64,000 nucleotides of DNA from B10-G9 sp964195965 (GCA_964195965.1 CAXMRF010000001.1:18074-82073), one strand, 5' to 3'; counted from the first letter of the stretch, positions 32,186 through 40,588 are shown. The notes: generated by a model from the sequence alone, not told the origin. Translations and numbers: made by a program.

Positions 32186-32267
32186 CTGGAGACGGTTTGT
32201 GCGTACAAATGAAACACCGTCATTTATCAAAACTCTCCCCGGTCTAGGCCAGGGAGAGTTTTTTTAT
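32137..32267 (+). promoter_or_regulatory. Structured leader with alternative pairings and terminator
   Basis: Two related modules follow one another. ACACCGTC occurs at 32149-32156 and 32214-32221, ACTCTCC at 32174-32180 and 32232-32238. CACAAACCG (32137-32145) pairs with CGGTTTGTG (32193-32201); GACGGT (32191-32196) can instead pair with ACCGTC of either copy. The last element is a terminator: AACTCTCCC (32231-32239) with GGGAGAGTT (32252-32260) followed by T9. Mutually exclusive pairing fits an attenuator. A second promoter (TATAAT at 32330-32335) lies after the terminator, so the leader could alternatively be a separate small RNA. Confidence 0.6.
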
Positions 32268-32377
32268 TTTCAGGCATCTGGAAAAGGAGGTCAGGAGTTT
32301 AAGGAAACATAAACTGTATAAAATTAGTATATAATAAAATGAGTTTAGACCTATCCAATTTCTTAGGAGGAATACGT

Positions 32378-33340
32378 ATGAAGAAACTATCTTATCTATT
32401 GGTTTTTCTGATAATTACAGGGCTTCTACTTGGTGCTTGCGGCACCACGGAAGAAGCACCAGTAGTTGTTGTAGAAGAACCACCAGTTGTGGAAGAAGCC
32501 CCCGCCGGCATTGCTGACCTTGGCGGTGTGGAAATTTCGATTGCTGTTGAAAACGCCTATTTGCCTTTCAATTATATTGATCCAGCAACCGGTGAACCGG
32601 CTGGTTGGGACTATGATGTCTGGTATGCAATCTGTGATTTGATCAACTGTGTCCCAACATTCGTCGAAGCATCCTGGGAAGGTATGATCCAGGCCGTTTC
32701 TGATGGACAATATGACGCCGCGGGTGATGGCATCACCATTACCGAAGTCCGTGCCGAAATTGTCGATTTTTCTGTTGGCTACATCAATCTCGATCAGCGC
32801 TTGTTGGTTCGTGCTGATGAAGATCGTTTTGAATCTATCGAAGGTATTGTTGCCGATGAAGATCTTAAACTGGGTACCCAGACTGGCACCACTAACTATG
32901 AAACTGCCGCGACCTACCTGCNNNNNNNNNNNNNNNNNNNNNNNNNNNNNNNNNNNNNNNNNNNNNNNNNNNNNNNNNNNNNNNNNNNNNNNNNNNNNNN
33001 NNNNNNNNNNNNNNNNNNGCCTGATGACCGCATTCAGGCATTTGAGCAGTTCCCATTTGCTGTTCAGGCTTTGATTGCCGGCGATATTGACGCCGTAATC
33101 ATTGATGAAGTCGCTGGACAGGGTTACCTGGGCGAGAACGCCGATCTCCTGAAATTGGTTGGTCCTTCCATGTCCAGTGATCAGCTTGGTTTTATTTTCC
33201 CTCTGGGAAGCGCCCTGGTTGAGCCAACTAACCTGGCGATTGCTGAATTGGCCCAGAATGGTTTCCTGGCAGAAGTTAATACCGTTTATTTTGGCTCTGA
33301 CTTCTCCATTACCTATGATGATCTTTTCCCAGAGGAATAA
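32378..33340 (+). CDS. Polar amino acid ABC transporter, substrate-binding lipoprotein
   Basis: A family 3 solute-binding lipoprotein that delivers an amino acid to the permease encoded next. The ATG at 32378 follows TTAGGAGGAATACGT; the signal peptide ends in the lipobox LLGAC, then a Val/Glu/Pro-rich linker. The binding domain begins ISIAVENAYLPFNYIDP and contains the ligand-carboxylate Arg in ITEVRAEIVDFS. A run of 97 N (32922-33018) interrupts it after GTTNYETAATYL; the frame is kept across the gap. Family alignments suggest only a few residues are really missing there. The basic leader peptide upstream hints at a cationic amino acid as substrate. Confidence 0.88.
   Translation: MKKLSYLLVFLIITGLLLGACGTTEEAPVVVVEEPPVVEEAPAGIADLGGVEISIAVENAYLPFNYIDPATGEPAGWDYDVWYAICDLINCVPTFVEASWEGMIQAVSDGQYDAAGDGITITEVRAEIVDFSVGYINLDQRLLVRADEDRFESIEGIVADEDLKLGTQTGTTNYETAATYLXXXXXXXXXXXXXXXXXXXXXXXXXXXXXXXXXPDDRIQAFEQFPFAVQALIAGDIDAVIIDEVAGQGYLGENADLLKLVGPSMSSDQLGFIFPLGSALVEPTNLAIAELAQNGFLAEVNTVYFGSDFSITYDDLFPEE
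32922..33018. other. Assembly gap (97 N) inside the substrate-binding protein gene
   Basis: Undetermined bases. The coding frame before and after is the same, and the protein flanks are close to contiguous in related proteins, so the real gap is probably much shorter than shown. Confidence 0.9.
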
Positions 33341-33386
33341 ACACCTTTAGGAAATCAGTCGAAACTCGCTTATTAAGTTGAAAGAG

Positions 33387-33426
33387 AAAACGGTGTGTGG
33401 GGCTTTTTTTCCTCACACACCGTTTT
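33387..33426 (+). promoter_or_regulatory. Intercistronic hairpin between binding protein and permease genes
   Basis: AAAACGGTGTGTG (33387-33399) pairs perfectly with CACACACCGTTTT (33414-33426), loop T-rich. Such hairpins stabilise or partly terminate the upstream message and raise the level of the binding protein over the membrane subunits. Confidence 0.75.
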
Positions 33427-33450
33427 GAACAAAACACCGAGGAGTAAACA

Positions 33451-34314
33451 GTGTCTGACCTACACCAAACTATTGAACCCTTTACCACGACAGGTGATTT
33501 AAAAAGACGGAATCTAAGAGACTTGCCGTGGTGGTTTTTTGCAATTATTCTGATTGCCATTTATGCATTTTTTATCATTTCAACTAATGAGAACTATAAT
33601 AGTGCCTTTAATTTTATTAAAATAGGTTTATTAATAACAGTTAAAACTACTTTGATTGCTTATTCGTTTGCCATAATATTTGGGTTATTAGCGGGGTTGG
33701 GACGCATCTCGAAAAATGTATTTATCAATAACTTGTCTCGTCTTTACGTAGAATTAATTCGTGGGATTCCTATCCTGGTTTTGATCTTTTTTCTCGCCTA
33801 TGTAGGCGTGCCAGTTTTAATTGATAGTCTGAATGGTATAGGATTTTGGCTAATAGAACAAAATATGGCATTTTTGGGTAAGCTGTTTACAGCGGTAACA
33901 AATCAGGATATTTCCATGATTTCACGGGCAATTATTTCCCTGTCAGTTACCTACGGCGCTTATCTGGCTGAAATATTCCGGGCAGGTATTCAATCTATCG
34001 CAAAAGGTCAAATGGAAGCTGCCCGATCCCTGGGCATGAGTTATGGTCAATCCATGCGTTATGTAATTCTCCCTCAGGCAGTCCGAAACGTGCTGCCAGC
34101 ACTGGGCAATGACTTTGTGGCTATGGTAAAAGATTCCTCGCTGGTTTCTGTTCTGGCTGTCAGGGATATCACCCAGGTAGCTCGTTTGTACGCGGGTAGT
34201 ACTTTCCGTTTTCGGGAGGCTTATATAATTCTAGCCGTGTTGTATTTGACGATGACGGTTATCCTGTCTCTACTTGTTCAACTTCTGGAAAGGCGGTTAA
34301 AAATCCATGACTAA
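33451..34314 (+). CDS. Polar amino acid ABC transporter, permease
   Basis: A 287-residue HisM/GlnP-type inner membrane subunit. About five to six hydrophobic helices are visible, and the cytoplasmic EAA loop is conserved (QMEAARSLGMSYGQSMRYVILPQAVRNVLP near residues 188-218; only its pattern is quoted in part). An extra central segment near residues 125-150 is longer than in short family members. The start is a GTG preceded by GAGGAGTAAACA. The stop overlaps the ATPase gene by eight bases. A single permease gene implies a homodimer. Confidence 0.92.
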   Translation: MSDLHQTIEPFTTTGDLKRRNLRDLPWWFFAIILIAIYAFFIISTNENYNSAFNFIKIGLLITVKTTLIAYSFAIIFGLLAGLGRISKNVFINNLSRLYVELIRGIPILVLIFFLAYVGVPVLIDSLNGIGFWLIEQNMAFLGKLFTAVTNQDISMISRAIISLSVTYGAYLAEIFRAGIQSIAKGQMEAARSLGMSYGQSMRYVILPQAVRNVLPALGNDFVAMVKDSSLVSVLAVRDITQVARLYAGSTFRFREAYIILAVLYLTMTVILSLLVQLLERRLKIHD

Positions 34315-35053
34315 TCACGATCACATCATTGTCGTCAAAGATCTTTATAAACATTTTGATGAGATTAAAGCTGTTGACGGCGTTTCACTGAATATTGAAA
34401 AGGGCAAGGTCGTGGTTGTGATCGGCCCTAGTGGTTCCGGTAAATCAACTTTGCTTCGCTGTATTAACCACCTGGAAGAACCGACCAGTGGTGAAGTATG
34501 GATAGACGGTGAAAAATTGACCAATACCGCAAAACAAATTAATGAGATTCGGGCAGAAATTGGGATGGTATTTCAGTTATTTAATCTGTTCCCGCATTTA
34601 TCAGTGCTGGATAATGTTACCCTGGCGCAGAAAGTAATTCGCGGCAGATCACAAGATGAAGCCAAACAAGTTGCTATGGAAAAATTAACAAGGGTTGGCA
34701 TTCCAGAAAAAGCAGATGCATATCCTTCCAATTTGTCCGGCGGTCAGCAGCAGCGTGTGGCCATTGCCCGCGCACTCGCTATGGATCCGAAAATCATGTT
34801 ATTTGATGAGCCAACCAGCGCTTTAGATCCGGAAATGATTAAAGAAGTATTGGATGTAATGCTGGACCTGGCGCAGGAAGGCATGACGATGGTTTGTGTA
34901 TCCCATGAAATGGGTTTTGTGCGTTCTGCTGCAGATGAAGTGGTATTTATGGATTTTGGGAAAATAGTTGAACATACCACTCCTGAGGGATTATTCAATA
35001 ATCCCCAGTACGACCGCACAAAACTATTCCTGAGCCAAATTCTGGAACATTAA
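34307..35053 (+). CDS. Polar amino acid ABC transporter, ATP-binding protein
   Basis: A 248-residue GlnQ/HisP-type ATPase that powers the transporter. Walker A GPSGSGKSTLL is near residue 37, the Q loop in FQLFNLFPHLSVLDN, the signature LSGGQQQRVAIARAL near 142 and Walker B IMLFDEPTSALDPE near 162; the switch His is in VCVSHEMGF. Everything needed for activity is present. It overlaps the permease stop by eight bases, so the two are translated together. Confidence 0.95.
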   Translation: MTNHDHIIVVKDLYKHFDEIKAVDGVSLNIEKGKVVVVIGPSGSGKSTLLRCINHLEEPTSGEVWIDGEKLTNTAKQINEIRAEIGMVFQLFNLFPHLSVLDNVTLAQKVIRGRSQDEAKQVAMEKLTRVGIPEKADAYPSNLSGGQQQRVAIARALAMDPKIMLFDEPTSALDPEMIKEVLDVMLDLAQEGMTMVCVSHEMGFVRSAADEVVFMDFGKIVEHTTPEGLFNNPQYDRTKLFLSQILEH

Positions 35054-35113
35054 TAATCTTGGGATTATCGTCGAGATCCAAATTGTTTGATCTCAAATTT
35101 AGAGGAATAGTAT

Positions 35114-35812
35114 ATGGCTAGAAAAGATGGACGTGAGAATAATCAGCTCCGTCCGGTGAGTTTTGTGCCGGATTTTGTTGACTACCCGGAAGGATCTGTA
35201 TTAATTTCAATCGGTGCAACCAGGGTTTTATGTAATGTTTCGGTTGAAAACCAGGTGCCTGGTTGGATGGATCGGGAAGATTCCACAAGGGGCTGGATCA
35301 CCGCGGAATATGCGCTGCTTCCCCGCTCAACGACAACTCGTGTGAAAAGAGAAACTCGAGGGCTCAGTGGACGAACCCAGGAAATTAAAAGATTGATTGC
35401 CCGATCATTACGGGCGGCTTTTGATCTTAACTTGCTCGGGAAAAGAACCCTGATTGTGGATTGTGACGTCCTTCAGGCAGATGGCGGTACTCGAACGGCT
35501 TCGATTACAGGCGGATACAAAGCATTATCTCTGGCAATTCAAAATTTGGTTGACCAGGGGGAAATTTCCGGAGATGTATTCCTGTCCCCGGTTGCTGCCA
35601 TCAGCGTGGGTATGATCGATGGAGAACCGGTTTTAGATCTTGATTATAAGGAAGATTCCCAGGCAGATGCAGATTTAAATATCGTTATGAACCAGGCAGG
35701 GGAATATATAGAAGTTCAGGGTACTGGAGAAGGCGCGACTTTTACCAGGGGAGATTTAGATAAAATGCTGGATTTTGCAGCTGATGGCATCCAACATTTG
35801 ATTTTGCTTTAA
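35114..35812 (+). CDS. rph: Ribonuclease PH
   Basis: A 232-residue phosphorolytic 3'-5' exoribonuclease that trims tRNA 3' ends. Diagnostic stretches: RPVSFVPDFVDYPEGSVLIS at the start, AEYALLPRSTTTRVKRET, the phosphate-site RGLSGRTQEIKRLIARSLR near residue 78, and VDCDVLQADGGTRTASITGG near 114. It lacks the HAM1 domain found fused in some bacteria. AGAGGAATAGTAT precedes the ATG. It follows the ABC genes by 60 bases without an evident promoter and ends at a strong terminator. Confidence 0.95.
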   Translation: MARKDGRENNQLRPVSFVPDFVDYPEGSVLISIGATRVLCNVSVENQVPGWMDREDSTRGWITAEYALLPRSTTTRVKRETRGLSGRTQEIKRLIARSLRAAFDLNLLGKRTLIVDCDVLQADGGTRTASITGGYKALSLAIQNLVDQGEISGDVFLSPVAAISVGMIDGEPVLDLDYKEDSQADADLNIVMNQAGEYIEVQGTGEGATFTRGDLDKMLDFAADGIQHLILL

Positions 35813-35829
35813 TTAAATACCTTTAAATA

Positions 35830-35865
35830 AAAAATAGCCCCGAGTAGAAATACGGGGCTATTTTT
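35830..35865. terminator. Bidirectional terminator after rph
   Basis: AAAAATAGCCCCG (35830-35842) pairs perfectly with CGGGGCTATTTTT (35853-35865). It ends rph on the plus strand and the parvulin gene on the minus strand. Confidence 0.92.
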
Positions 35866-35885
35866 GTTATTGACTGTAATTCAAT

Positions 35886-37133
35886 TTATTCTGTGGGAAT
35901 TTCTGGCGGGAGCTGAGGCTGTCCCAGTGTCAGCGATTGAATGTACGCGAGGTAATCTGGGGGGAGGGCAGGTTCAGATGGAACATATTTTAACCAATCC
36001 TCATTAACTATGGGTTGGTAAGCGGCTTCTTTTTCAGCCAGCCAAATGCCAAAGGTTTCATCGCGAAGTTGGTCATAAGCTGATTGGTTCAGCAGTAAAT
36101 CATCTTTTCCAAGAGATTCAAGAATATGCCAACCAAAATCTGTTTGGACAGGATCGCTGATCTCGCCAACCTCTAAAGCAAAGGCAGCTTCATCAAAAGG
36201 TTGCACCATCATTCCGCTTGCAAACCAGCCTAAGTCACCACCGCTTTCTTTATTGACGTCATCCAGAGAATATTCAGAAGCCAGGAGAGCGAAATCTTCG
36301 CCTGCGGCCAATTTTTCAACGACCTCATTTGCGGTTTCTTCATCTGCAACCAGAATATGCCGGATCCAAACCTGTTCTTGGGTTTGATCAACATCGGCTG
36401 TGACAACATCCATCACCTCTTGACGAATGACAGACATCCTTACAATATTGCGGATAGTATTTTCTGATATGCCTTGATTTTTGATATCGTCAAGGAAAGT
36501 GTTGTAATTGCTGGAGAATAAATCTTCCGTGTATTCTGTCGGTTGGAGCAGGGGAGTTGCGGTTGGATCAGGTTCGCCCTGGTCATCCTCTGCAGGTGTA
36601 CTGGTGGGAAGATCTGCAATTGTATCAGTGACTACTGGAGTGGGAGTTCCATTGATATAATATCCAAAAGCTTCCTCAATTTCCCGGTCGATCCAATTTT
36701 CGTCGACTACGATGCCCATTTTCTCAGCCTCTACCTGCAACACAATCTCGGAAGTAAGGTTCCGGAGTACTTCTTGACCAATCAGGAGCGGTTGTTGAAG
36801 CTGGTTTACTGATGTCATCAGCTGCTGCTCGAAATAGGAAAAAACTTCTGGTGTGCCTCCAAGCTGCTGGAAGGTATTCAGAATTTGGTCTATGTCAACG
36901 ATCAGGTTGCGTCTTATCCACCTGACCTGCTGTTCAAACTCATCTGCTTTGATTGTATGATTCTCTAACTCTATAACAGTGGTTTTGGGGGTAAGGACAT
37001 ATCGATCGATTACACCATAAGCGACCAAAGCAAAGACGATTACCAGCACAGAGATTGTGGCGATGATAATTATGCGCTTCTGGCGATCCTCTTTATCTTT
37101 ATGGGCTAGGAACTTTTTATTTTGTGGCGTCAT
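35886..37133 (-). CDS. Membrane-anchored parvulin-type peptidyl-prolyl isomerase
   Basis: A 415-residue foldase of the SurA/PrsA type acting outside the cytoplasmic membrane. A membrane helix lies at about residues 21-43 after a short basic N-terminus. A SurA-like helical domain (about 60-245) carries a Pro/Thr-rich insert. The parvulin domain (about 250-345) is clear: IRHILVADEETANEVVEKL, FALLASEYSLDD, GGDLGWFASGMMVQPF and DFGWHILE. It sits directly after the rpsR gene where rplI is often found, probably as a separate or read-through transcript. Confidence 0.85.
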   Translation of the reverse strand: MTPQNKKFLAHKDKEDRQKRIIIIATISVLVIVFALVAYGVIDRYVLTPKTTVIELENHTIKADEFEQQVRWIRRNLIVDIDQILNTFQQLGGTPEVFSYFEQQLMTSVNQLQQPLLIGQEVLRNLTSEIVLQVEAEKMGIVVDENWIDREIEEAFGYYINGTPTPVVTDTIADLPTSTPAEDDQGEPDPTATPLLQPTEYTEDLFSSNYNTFLDDIKNQGISENTIRNIVRMSVIRQEVMDVVTADVDQTQEQVWIRHILVADEETANEVVEKLAAGEDFALLASEYSLDDVNKESGGDLGWFASGMMVQPFDEAAFALEVGEISDPVQTDFGWHILESLGKDDLLLNQSAYDQLRDETFGIWLAEKEAAYQPIVNEDWLKYVPSEPALPPDYLAYIQSLTLGQPQLPPEIPTE

Positions 37134-37179
37134 AAGATTTCTCTTTTGTACAGTCTAAAAATTGTAAATTAGTATCAAC

Positions 37180-37431
37180 CTAGCGAAGTGATTCCCCTGT
37201 GAAGGGAAGTAGTGCCAGGTGACGGGACCGTTTTATTTCTCGGGCCAGTTTACGTTGATGTTTCGCGCAGGTTCCAGTCTGTCTCCTGGAGCGAATTTTT
37301 CCATGGTCACTTACAAAACGACCCAAAGTTTCGATATCTTTGTAATCAATAACCATTTTTGGGTTTCCGCAAAAGCGGCATTCTCTTTCCTGGTGATATC
37401 TCTCTCTATCGTATTTTTTTCTCTCTGCCAT
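37180..37431 (-). CDS. rpsR: 30S ribosomal protein S18
   Basis: An 83-residue small-subunit protein that pairs with S6 on the platform. It contains the zinc-binding form of the N-terminus (CRFCG near residue 18, with a later Cys in TGTCAKHQRKLAREIKRSRH) and the standard end ARHLALLPF variant. GGAGTACCTA precedes the ATG. It is the last of rpsF-ssb-rpsR, 37 bases after ssb. The commonly following rplI is absent here. Confidence 0.96.
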   Translation of the reverse strand: MAERKKYDRERYHQERECRFCGNPKMVIDYKDIETLGRFVSDHGKIRSRRQTGTCAKHQRKLAREIKRSRHLALLPFTGESLR

Positions 37432-37468
37432 TAGGTACTCCTTAGAATAATTTCATTCTCATTTCTAG

Positions 37469-37855
37469 TTAAAAAGGATACTCTTCCTCTGCTGGCGGTT
37501 CATTGTGTTCACCTTCCACCGGACGACCATCTAACATGATCATTTCCTGGGCGATCACTTCAACAGCAGAATGATTTATCCCTTCCTCGTCTTTCCAGCG
37601 CCGGGTATGCAATCGGCCTTCGATATAGATCTGTTGGCCTTTCTTTAGATATTGATTGCAAATTTCAGCCAACTTCCCCCAGGCGACAATGTTAAACCAT
37701 TCAGTTTCAGTTTTTTTCTCACCATCTGCAGCTGTCCAGCTCCGGTTTGCTGCCAATTGCAGCTTGGTCAATGGTTTACCGGAGGGGGTATACCGCATTT
37801 CGGGATCATGTCCCAATCTTCCGATGAGTGTTACTTTGTTTAAACCTCTGGTCAT
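37469..37855 (-). CDS. ssb: Single-stranded DNA-binding protein
   Basis: A 128-residue SSB with one OB fold (about residues 1-105): RGLNKVTLIGRLGHDPEMRY, TEWFNIVAWGKLAEIC and GQQIYIEGRLHTRRW. The C-terminal tail is short and ends EEEYPF, a variant of the acidic DDDIPF-type tip that recruits repair and replication proteins. The linker is much shorter than in Proteobacteria. The gene lies between rpsF and rpsR as in most bacteria. Confidence 0.96.
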   Translation of the reverse strand: MTRGLNKVTLIGRLGHDPEMRYTPSGKPLTKLQLAANRSWTAADGEKKTETEWFNIVAWGKLAEICNQYLKKGQQIYIEGRLHTRRWKDEEGINHSAVEVIAQEMIMLDGRPVEGEHNEPPAEEEYPF

Positions 37856-37925
37856 GGATTGTCTCCTTAAAAGGAAAATCCGATCCGTTTATTAATCGCT
37901 GGATCTGGGTTTTGATCGGATTGGA

Positions 37926-38216
37926 TCATTCTTCACGGTTGACAATCAGGAAACGCAAAATTGATTCTTGCAGGCTGAAATTCCGTTCCAGGATGGCAAC
38001 TGCGGATGGGTCCAATTTTAGAGTGAAGAGAAAATATTGGCCTTCTTTGTTTTTGCGGACCAAGTAAGCCAGTTTTTGTCTTCCCCATTCTTCGAAAGAC
38101 TCAATAGATCCCCCTGCTTCGGTTATCCAGCTTTTCACCTTGTCTACAATATCCGCCGTAGCGGTTTCATCAAATTCCGGGGTAACGATAATGACGAGTT
38201 CGTAATCTCGCATCAT
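37926..38216 (-). CDS. rpsF: 30S ribosomal protein S6
   Basis: A 96-residue protein of the small-subunit platform. The family pattern is clear: MMRDYELVIIVTPEFDE at the start, WGRQKLAYLVRKNKEGQYFLFTL in the middle and EILRFLIVN at the end. GGAGGATATG precedes the ATG. It heads the rpsF-ssb-rpsR operon. The leader contains a hairpin that could be the S6:S18 autoregulatory element. Confidence 0.96.
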   Translation of the reverse strand: MMRDYELVIIVTPEFDETATADIVDKVKSWITEAGGSIESFEEWGRQKLAYLVRKNKEGQYFLFTLKLDPSAVAILERNFSLQESILRFLIVNREE

Positions 38217-38238
38217 ATCCTCCTTTCCACGGGTTAGC

Positions 38239-38267
38239 CTCCAGACAGTGTGGTCAGCACGCCGGAG
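38239..38267 (-). promoter_or_regulatory. Possible S6:S18 autoregulatory hairpin in the rpsF leader
   Basis: On the minus strand CTCCGGCGTG...CACACTGTCTGGAG folds with CTCC/GGAG and GTG/CAC stems around CCGG and GUCU bulges, about 20 bases before the S6 start. The S6-S18 leader motif carries a CCG-containing bulge, so this is a candidate only. Confidence 0.3.
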
Positions 38268-38609
38268 ACGGAAAGTAAATTTGTTAAATGACCGAGGAAG
38301 AGTTTAGCATAGAAGGTTGTATTTGGGAAGGGTTTCTGAAGGGGGTTGTTCTGTGCAAAAAGCTATCAAGAAGTAGCAGAAATGCTAACAATAAAGGGAA
38401 GTCCGCGGGAGAGAAGGAAGGTCATCCATCCTTACGGATTGAGCTGTTTTTTTGTTATTATTCTCTGGTCGATTCTAGTTTCCTGTTTGAATACTTCAAC
38501 ACCGGGTTTTTCCAGAAAATTAAAACCTTCCCGGATAATTTTCTTTTCGATATCTGCGGTGGGTGTTTGTGAGAAGGTCTCATGAAAACTTCCCTTGTAT
38601 GAAAGAAAA
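38268..38609. other. Intergenic region upstream of rpsF with no convincing gene
   Basis: About 340 bases between the rpsF leader and the sufT terminator. Two overlapping plus-strand open frames (38288-38572 and 38346-38585) have no ribosome binding site or recognisable sequence. I see no clear promoter here although rpsF needs one. Confidence 0.4.
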
Positions 38610-38633
38610 CCCCAACTGAGAATACAGTTGGGG
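38610..38633 (-). terminator. Terminator of the sufR-sufT unit
   Basis: CCCCAACTG (38610-38618) pairs with CAGTTGGGG (38625-38633); on the minus strand TTTTCTTTC follows. It lies about 50 bases past the sufT stop. Confidence 0.8.
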
Positions 38634-38682
38634 GAATAAGAACTCTCTAAGTTTACGCTGTTTTAAGGTTGTGTGAGGATTT

Positions 38683-39009
38683 TCAGTACAATCCCCAGTC
38701 AATTGAATCGTCTTCCATCATAGAGCGGTCCCAAAATTCCAACCCCATTTCAATTGTTGTGGAAATGCCAAGAATTTCTTCGGTTTTGCTCCGGCAGGCT
38801 TCCATTAATTGGGGAGCGTAAGGACAAAACGGCGTAGTTAAGATCATGGTTACCAGCGCATTTTCTTCCTTGAGAGCCACATTTCGCACCAATCCTAATT
38901 GAATGATGTTCATGCCCAATTCGGGATCCATTACATCCTGCAAAGCGATATGGAGAGATTCCGCTAAACCACGATCTGAATTTCCCAATTCCCATTTGTC
39001 AACTATCAT
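38683..39009 (-). CDS. sufT: MIP18/SufT-type iron-sulfur assembly factor (DUF59)
   Basis: A 108-residue MIP18-family protein that helps deliver or mature Fe-S clusters. The family motif is DVMDPELGMNIIQLGLV near residues 25-41, followed by the conserved Cys in MILTTPFCPYAPQL near 60. It lies three bases downstream of sufR and is divergent from the sufCBDSU genes, so it shares SufR-linked control. The usual fusion or position of SufT inside the suf operon is altered, but the context strongly supports the call. Confidence 0.88.
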   Translation of the reverse strand: MIVDKWELGNSDRGLAESLHIALQDVMDPELGMNIIQLGLVRNVALKEENALVTMILTTPFCPYAPQLMEACRSKTEEILGISTTIEMGLEFWDRSMMEDDSIDWGLY

Positions 39010-39012
39010 GTG

Positions 39013-39645
39013 CTACCTCTCATCAGCGTTATTTCTTATCACGTATTTGCACTGTTTGTCTCCTTCCAGGATACATTCCACCCGTTCGGGGGTAGAGGAT
39101 GCAAAATGGGCGATTAGTTCCTGGTCAACAACACAGATTTCTGGGTAATTTTCCCCCAGATGATGATAAGGACAGCTGGCTTCAATTATATAAATATTTC
39201 CATCCTCTTCCTGGAAGTTGACCATAAATCCTTCTTCGGTCAGGACTTCCTCAAGTAGTTCCAAACGTTCTTTAAGTGCAAGGTCCTCCAGATTGACGTT
39301 TTTTGTCAAATCTTCAGCAAGTCCTTCTGCTAAATCTTGAAAGAATTCCCCCAGGACCTTTTCTGGCAAACTCGATTTCAGCTGATCCAGTAATCTTGTG
39401 GTTAATTGCAGATATCTTTGTGGAAATTGTTCCATGCCCTTATCGGTTAGGCTGTAAACCAGCCTGGGCCGGCCAACACCATGGCGTTCTTCTTTTGACT
39501 GAATCAATCCATCAGCCTCCAGTTTGTTCACGTGGTGGCGAACTGATATTGGATTGATTTCAACAGATTCTGCCAATTCGTTTATGGTCCTCTTTTGATT
39601 GAGGAGCATGGAATGAAGAACTCTTTTTCGGGTGGTATTGCTCAT
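39013..39645 (-). CDS. sufR: SufR-like Fe-S-binding transcriptional repressor
   Basis: A 210-residue DeoR/ArsR-type winged helix regulator. The DNA-binding domain (about 1-80) includes RTINELAESVEINPISVRHHVNKLEADG. The C-terminal half carries the spaced Cys ligands of SufR: ASCPYH near residue 157, EICVVD near 170, and VECILEGDKQCKYV near 186-196. In cyanobacteria and mycobacteria SufR binds a 4Fe-4S cluster and represses suf when clusters are sufficient. It is transcribed divergently from sufC, over a 178-base control region. Confidence 0.88.
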   Translation of the reverse strand: MSNTTRKRVLHSMLLNQKRTINELAESVEINPISVRHHVNKLEADGLIQSKEERHGVGRPRLVYSLTDKGMEQFPQRYLQLTTRLLDQLKSSLPEKVLGEFFQDLAEGLAEDLTKNVNLEDLALKERLELLEEVLTEEGFMVNFQEEDGNIYIIEASCPYHHLGENYPEICVVDQELIAHFASSTPERVECILEGDKQCKYVIRNNADER

Positions 39646-39679
39646 TAAATGCCTTCTTTGTTTTTACTTGTCCATCAAA

Positions 39680-39764
39680 AGTCTAACATTGAATAGGGGT
39701 TGTGTCAATAATTTATATGATAATTATCTAAAATATTGACTTTGAATAGCAATTATGCTACAAT
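39680..39764. promoter_or_regulatory. Divergent suf promoters and probable SufR operator
   Basis: Rightward: TTGACT (39736-39741), 17 bases, TACAAT (39759-39764) for sufC. Leftward: TTGACA (39703-39708 on the minus strand), 17 bases, TAGACT (39680-39685) for sufR. Between the two -35 elements lies GATAATTATC (39719-39728), a perfect palindrome, in the AT-rich block TATATGATAATTATCTAAA. TTGAATAG occurs twice in the region. A repressor bound to the palindrome could control both directions. Confidence 0.65.
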
Positions 39765-39823
39765 TTGCTCTGTCAAAAAAACAACTGAAAGCTGTTTAAA
39801 ACAAGGATTGGAGTGATTCGACC

Positions 39824-40588
39824 ATGTCTGAGTTGGTGATAAAAAATCTTTATGTAAAAGTTGAAGAAACAGAAATTTTAAAAGGCGTAGACCTGATCAT
39901 TAAATCCGGGGAAGTGCATGCGGTTATGGGTCCTAACGGCACAGGGAAATCAACTCTGGCATATGCCTTGATGGGACACCCAAAATATAAAGTCACCGAA
40001 GGCGAAGCTACCCTGGATGGCCATGATTTATTAAAGCTGGCTCCTAATGAGAGATCCGGATTGGGTTTGTTTTTAGCATTTCAGTATCCGGTTGCAGTGC
40101 CGGGGGTATCTGTTGCCAATTTCCTGCGCACTGCGATTAATGCCCACCGGAAATTGGAAAATTCGGAAGATAAGGGTATCTCCATTCCGGAGTTCAGAAA
40201 AAAATTAAAAGAAAAAATGGCTCTCTTGAAAATGGACGAATCTTTTGCCGGAAGGTATCTCAATGATGGTTTTTCTGGCGGAGAAAAGAAGAGGGTCGAG
40301 ATTTTACAAATGGCCACCCTGGAACCAAAAATATCTATCCTTGATGAAACCGATTCGGGGCTGGATATTGATGCCTTGAAAATTGTTTCGGATGGCGTCA
40401 ATGCGATCAGCGGTGAAAATCAAGGTGTATTGGTCATTACACATTATCAGCGGATATTAAATTATATAAAACCGGATTTTGTCCATGTTATGTTAAATGG
40501 AAAAATCGTGCAATCTGGTGGACCTGAACTGGCTCTGAAACTTGAAGATGAAGGTTATGAGTGGCTTCGGGAAAAACACACTGCCTGA
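39824..40588 (+). CDS. sufC: Fe-S cluster assembly ATPase SufC
   Basis: A 254-residue ABC-type ATPase of the SufBCD scaffold. Walker A GPNGTGKSTLAYALMG is near residue 36, the unusual FLAFQYPVAVPGV follows, the signature is SGGEKKRVEILQMA near 151 and Walker B SILDETDSGLDIDAL near 170, with the SufC-typical D in DETDSGLD. The final H loop is VITHYQRIL. GGAG lies 11 bases before the ATG. It leads the operon sufC-sufB-sufD-x-sufS-sufU. Confidence 0.97.
   Translation: MSELVIKNLYVKVEETEILKGVDLIIKSGEVHAVMGPNGTGKSTLAYALMGHPKYKVTEGEATLDGHDLLKLAPNERSGLGLFLAFQYPVAVPGVSVANFLRTAINAHRKLENSEDKGISIPEFRKKLKEKMALLKMDESFAGRYLNDGFSGGEKKRVEILQMATLEPKISILDETDSGLDIDALKIVSDGVNAISGENQGVLVITHYQRILNYIKPDFVHVMLNGKIVQSGGPELALKLEDEGYEWLREKHTA

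Noticed and set aside
38288..38585. Two overlapping plus-strand open frames between rpsF and sufT
   Set aside because: No ribosome binding site, unusual composition and no recognised motif.
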